In this document: one piece after another, positions 61,791 to 64,000 of the stretch | Layout: each line of letters starts with the position of its first letter | How positions within the stretch are numbered: the stretch's first letter is position 1 | DNA from: Capnocytophaga canis | Lineage (GTDB): Bacteria; Bacteroidota; Bacteroidia; Flavobacteriales; Flavobacteriaceae | Length of the DNA stretch: 64,000 bases | Reading direction: 5' to 3' | Assembly (NCBI RefSeq): GCF_000827555.1 | Contig: NZ_CDOI01000001.1 | Location: 62,001-126,000, forward strand | The notes under the pieces: generated by a model | Database searches by the model: none | The model's input: the letters and a program-made list of their open reading frames with translations, nothing else | What the model was told of the DNA's origin: nothing | Translations under genes and position numbers: made by a program

Positions 61791-62657
61791 ATGAGAAAGA
61801 TTTTTGTAGCTATTTCATTAGTGAGTTTGGTAACAGTTTCGTGCGTATCGAACAAGAAATATGCAGAGCTAGAACAAAAGTACAAACAAACAGATGAATT
61901 ACTAAACACGGCAACTGTCAAATTGAATGCTTGTTTGAAAGATTATGAAAAATTGCAGTATCAAGTGTCAAGCCTAAAAAATGAAAATGATTTGTTGCGT
62001 GAAAACAATCAGCAATTGATTAATAATATGGGTAATTTGACAACCTTAACCCAAAAAGGAGCTGAAAATCTTGAAAAATCATTGGAAAGTCTTCGTGAGA
62101 AAGATTTGACAATCAGAAACTTAAGAGATGCAGTAACTCGTCGTGATTCTATCAACTTAGCCTTAGTGCAAAGTTTAAAGGGAGCCATTGGTAACTTAGA
62201 CGACCAAGATATTGAAGTGAAAGTTGAAAAAGGAGTTGTTTTTGTAAATATTTCTGATAAGTTGCTGTTCAGCAGCGGAAGCTATGCAGTTACTAACCGT
62301 GCTAAAGAGGTGTTAGGTAAAGTGGCTTTGGTTGTGAAAAATAAGCCTGATTTTGAGTTTATGGTTGAAGGACATACTGACAATGTACCGTATAAAGCTA
62401 ATACAGTTATTAAAGATAATTGGGATTTGAGCGTACTTCGTGCAACTGCAATCGTTCGTATATTACAAAAAGATTTTGGTGTAAGTCCAGAGCGTATGAC
62501 GGCAGCAGGACGTAGCGAATACATACCAGTTACAACTAATGACACCAAAGAAGGAAAAGCTCAAAACCGTAGAACACGCATCGTAGTACTTCCTAAACTT
62601 GATCAATTCTATAATATGATAGAAGAAGGAATGAAAGATCCGGCTATTAATAAATAA
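61791..62657 (+). CDS. OmpA family lipoprotein with coiled coil
   Basis: 288 residues: lipobox V-S-C (Cys about 19), a long coiled coil (about 22-130, with Y-A-E-L-E-Q-K-Y-K-Q-T-D-E-L-L), then an OmpA-like peptidoglycan-binding domain (about 165-280: L-L-F-S-S-G-S-Y, V-E-G-H-T-D-N-V, N-W-D-L-S-V-L-R-A, R-S-E-Y-I-P-V, K-A-Q-N-R-R-T-R-I). It probably connects the outer membrane to peptidoglycan. An in-frame TTG at 61758 is rejected as start. Confidence 0.93.
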   Translation: MRKIFVAISLVSLVTVSCVSNKKYAELEQKYKQTDELLNTATVKLNACLKDYEKLQYQVSSLKNENDLLRENNQQLINNMGNLTTLTQKGAENLEKSLESLREKDLTIRNLRDAVTRRDSINLALVQSLKGAIGNLDDQDIEVKVEKGVVFVNISDKLLFSSGSYAVTNRAKEVLGKVALVVKNKPDFEFMVEGHTDNVPYKANTVIKDNWDLSVLRATAIVRILQKDFGVSPERMTAAGRSEYIPVTTNDTKEGKAQNRRTRIVVLPKLDQFYNMIEEGMKDPAINK

Positions 62658-62668
62658 TTAAATAGTTT

Positions 62669-62845
62669 AAAGAAGCTGTCCAAAAAGTAATTTGTTGTTT
62701 TGTTATTTTAGTTTGTTGAGCTCTTGTTCAATTGTAGACATAAATCTTGCAAGTACAGATTTTCTAATTTCAACACGAGAATATTGCTCAACAGAATCTA
62801 AATCAATTGCAAGAGAAAAAAAAATACTTTTATGACAGCTTCTTT
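62669..62845. repeat. Small inverted-repeat-bounded element with coding remnant
   Basis: A 21-base imperfect inverted repeat (62669-62689 with 62825-62845, 19 of 21 paired) encloses 135 bases. On the minus strand a frame stays open from about 62872 to the TAA at 62705-62703; it encodes a charged, helix-like C terminus (L-A-I-D-L-D-S-V-E-Q-Y-S-R-V-E-I, then a Leu-rich end) with no start codon except a late ATG. It could be a mobile-element trace or an old gene remnant. I do not recognise the protein. Confidence 0.4.
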
Positions 62846-62872
62846 TTTATTGAAAGTTATTCCAATTTAATT
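62703..62872 (-). pseudogene. Possible start-less gene remnant
   Basis: About 56 codons read without a stop on the minus strand, ending at a TAA (62705-62703). The last 36 codons encode an acidic/basic helical sequence with regular hydrophobic spacing, more protein-like than the AT-rich surroundings would give by chance. No start codon, promoter or domain is identified. Confidence 0.25.
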
Positions 62873-62919
62873 ATATTCAGTATCTTTGTCATTGGATTTG
62901 TTTAAGAATCCGATAGATA

Positions 62920-63861
62920 ATGAAGAAAAAAAAGAGAAAATATAATAAAAAACCATCGGTTCAACCTCGAAAGTCTGATGTTACTACACCTCAATTACCG
63001 AAACCCAAAGAGGATGTTTCTGAGGAATCTAAACCTAAGGTAGACACTTCTCAAATTCCTATTGTAACAGATACAAACCCTAAAATACATAATTCAAGAC
63101 CGCGTTCAAAGAAAAAAAGTAGAAGAGGGGATTGGCAAACTTTCTTGCGAGAGGTCAGGAGGTTTATTGACATGCTCTCGCCTATAGAAAAATCTGTAAT
63201 CATTACGCTTTCTTTCATAATATGTATTTTGGTCTTAATGTTGCGTGTTCAGCTTAAAGCTAAGGAAGCTGAAATTATGTTGGAAATGAATTTTACTCCA
63301 GAAGTTGCTGAATTTGATATTCCTCCCGAAGAAAGCAAGGCTGAACAAGGCATAACGGAACAAACAAGGATTACTATAAAAACTTATAATGAAGCAGATA
63401 GAGCTTTAAAACACGCTGATGAGCCTTTCAAAACCTTAGATGAAATTTTAGCAGAACGCGAAATGAAAGAGGCTAGTGAGTCATTGCTAACGGATAAAAT
63501 TTCCGATGTTGTAGTTACAACAGATGTCGGGATAGAACAAAACCAGCAAGGCGTCAAAAGAGAAGAAGTTGTCAATAAAAACACTTTAATAAAGTATGCT
63601 TTAGTCGATAGAGAAGTCAGGGGCGATTTGCCTAATCCTGTATTTACGTGTGAGGAAGAAGGCAAGGTCGTTGTTGACATAAAGGTCAATGAAGAAGGCA
63701 AAGTAGTAACAGCTTCCATAAATCGAGAGCATTCAACTACCACTAATGGTTGCTTAGTTGAGAATGCTCTGGCGTATGCTCGTCAAGCACGATTTAATGT
63801 CTATTTGGACAGAAAAATGCAAAGCGGTACAATCACCTATTTTTTTCAATCTAAACGATAA
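62920..63861 (+). CDS. TonB-like energy transducer protein
   Basis: A 313-residue inner membrane protein. A basic, proline-rich cytoplasmic stretch (1-85), one membrane helix (about 92-110, V-I-I-T-L-S-F-I-I-C-I-L-V-L-M-L), a periplasmic spacer, and a C-terminal TonB-like domain (about 225-310, with V-V-V-D-I-K-V-N-E-E-G-K-V and an ending R-F-N-V-Y-L). It could energise the receptors upstream. The long cytoplasmic N terminus is unusual for a TonB. ExbB/ExbD genes are not in the window. Confidence 0.8.
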   Translation: MKKKKRKYNKKPSVQPRKSDVTTPQLPKPKEDVSEESKPKVDTSQIPIVTDTNPKIHNSRPRSKKKSRRGDWQTFLREVRRFIDMLSPIEKSVIITLSFIICILVLMLRVQLKAKEAEIMLEMNFTPEVAEFDIPPEESKAEQGITEQTRITIKTYNEADRALKHADEPFKTLDEILAEREMKEASESLLTDKISDVVVTTDVGIEQNQQGVKREEVVNKNTLIKYALVDREVRGDLPNPVFTCEEEGKVVVDIKVNEEGKVVTASINREHSTTTNGCLVENALAYARQARFNVYLDRKMQSGTITYFFQSKR

Positions 63862-63867
63862 AATCTT

Positions 63868-64000
63868 ATGATAAAAAATGTAATTGTTTTTTTTACAATA
63901 GTTTGTTCGTTTTTCTCATGCAATGGTTTGGGATCACAAAAAACACGCAATTACAATCTCAAAGTTCAACCACAAAAAAAGGAATATCATCTAAACGATA
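63868..64000 (+). CDS. N-terminal part of a lipoprotein, cut by the window edge
   Basis: The frame starts at 63868 with a lipoprotein signal (F-F-S-C, Cys about 18) and runs off the window at 64000. Seven bases separate it from the stop of the TonB-like gene, so the two are likely one operon. Function cannot be judged from 44 codons. Confidence 0.6.
   Translation, partial: MIKNVIVFFTIVCSFFSCNGLGSQKTRNYNLKVQPQKKEYHLND

Overview
The window looks like chromosomal DNA of a member of the Flavobacteriaceae (Bacteroidota), most like Capnocytophaga. The reasons are an AT-rich base composition, many promoters with the Bacteroidota -7 box TAnnTTTG (some with a -33 TTTG), few Shine-Dalgarno sequences, the Bacteroidota-type RNA polymerase omega subunit, family-specific envelope proteins (GLPGLI, DUF4249, DUF4254, DUF6913, OmpA with thrombospondin-type-3 repeats), a class II HMG-CoA reductase, and host-glycan glycosidases (GH95, GH92). 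The genus is an inference; the family is well supported. I see no rRNA or tRNA genes, CRISPR array, prophage or intact insertion sequence.

Layout. 0-8 kb: a three-gene operon ending in ogt, then pdxH, purB, rmuC and hemN; hemN has a Crp/Fnr-like palindrome upstream. 7.5-8.2 kb: a gene-free stretch holding a segment bounded by 17-bp inverted repeats. 8.2-14.3 kb: fatty-acid initiation (fabH-accB-accC), an Lrp regulator with a deoxynucleoside kinase, a GDP-mannose synthesis gene and a small outer membrane barrel. 14.7-19.5 kb: an SPFH protein, fabG, bamD, rpoZ and coaBC. 19.5-28.1 kb: sucC, pssA, an FKBP-like lipoprotein, an S4 RNA-binding protein, DUF4254, an Mla-type lipid ABC transporter pair, an OmpP1/FadL porin and a tyrosine-rich lipoprotein. 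28.3-40 kb: GH95 fucosidase with peptidase T, OmpA, a xerC-hpf pair, an M28 peptidase with gamma-glutamyltransferase, fmt, and DUF6913-dapA. 40-46.4 kb: a lone 5'-nucleotidase C-terminal lipoprotein facing a tightly packed operon (HMG-CoA reductase, esterase-like protein, radA, ribD, IMPACT family). 46.5-50.7 kb: cysH and cysD without cysN, then an acyl-CoA reductase and serC. 50.8-64 kb: an XRE regulator, GH92 mannosidase, a GLPGLI/outer membrane receptor pair, a TonB-dependent receptor/DUF4249 pair, a glycosyltransferase, an OmpA lipoprotein, a TonB-like protein and the start of another lipoprotein.

Most genes are housekeeping. The envelope genes form a theme: lipoproteins and barrels for building the outer membrane (BamD, MlaEF, OmpA, FadL-like), for taking up or sensing substrates (two receptor modules and a TonB-like protein), and for stripping host glycans and peptides (GH95, GH92, GGT, M28, PepT). 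I did not find a convincing new multi-gene system. The best leads are the inverted-repeat segment at 7.7-8.0 kb, the small repeat-bounded coding remnant at 62.7-62.85 kb, the cysD gene that lacks cysN and is more GC-rich than its neighbours, the Crp/Fnr-like site at hemN, and several uncharacterised envelope proteins. Several genes have apparent in-frame TTG extensions that I shortened, because a -7 promoter box overlaps or follows the upstream TTG.
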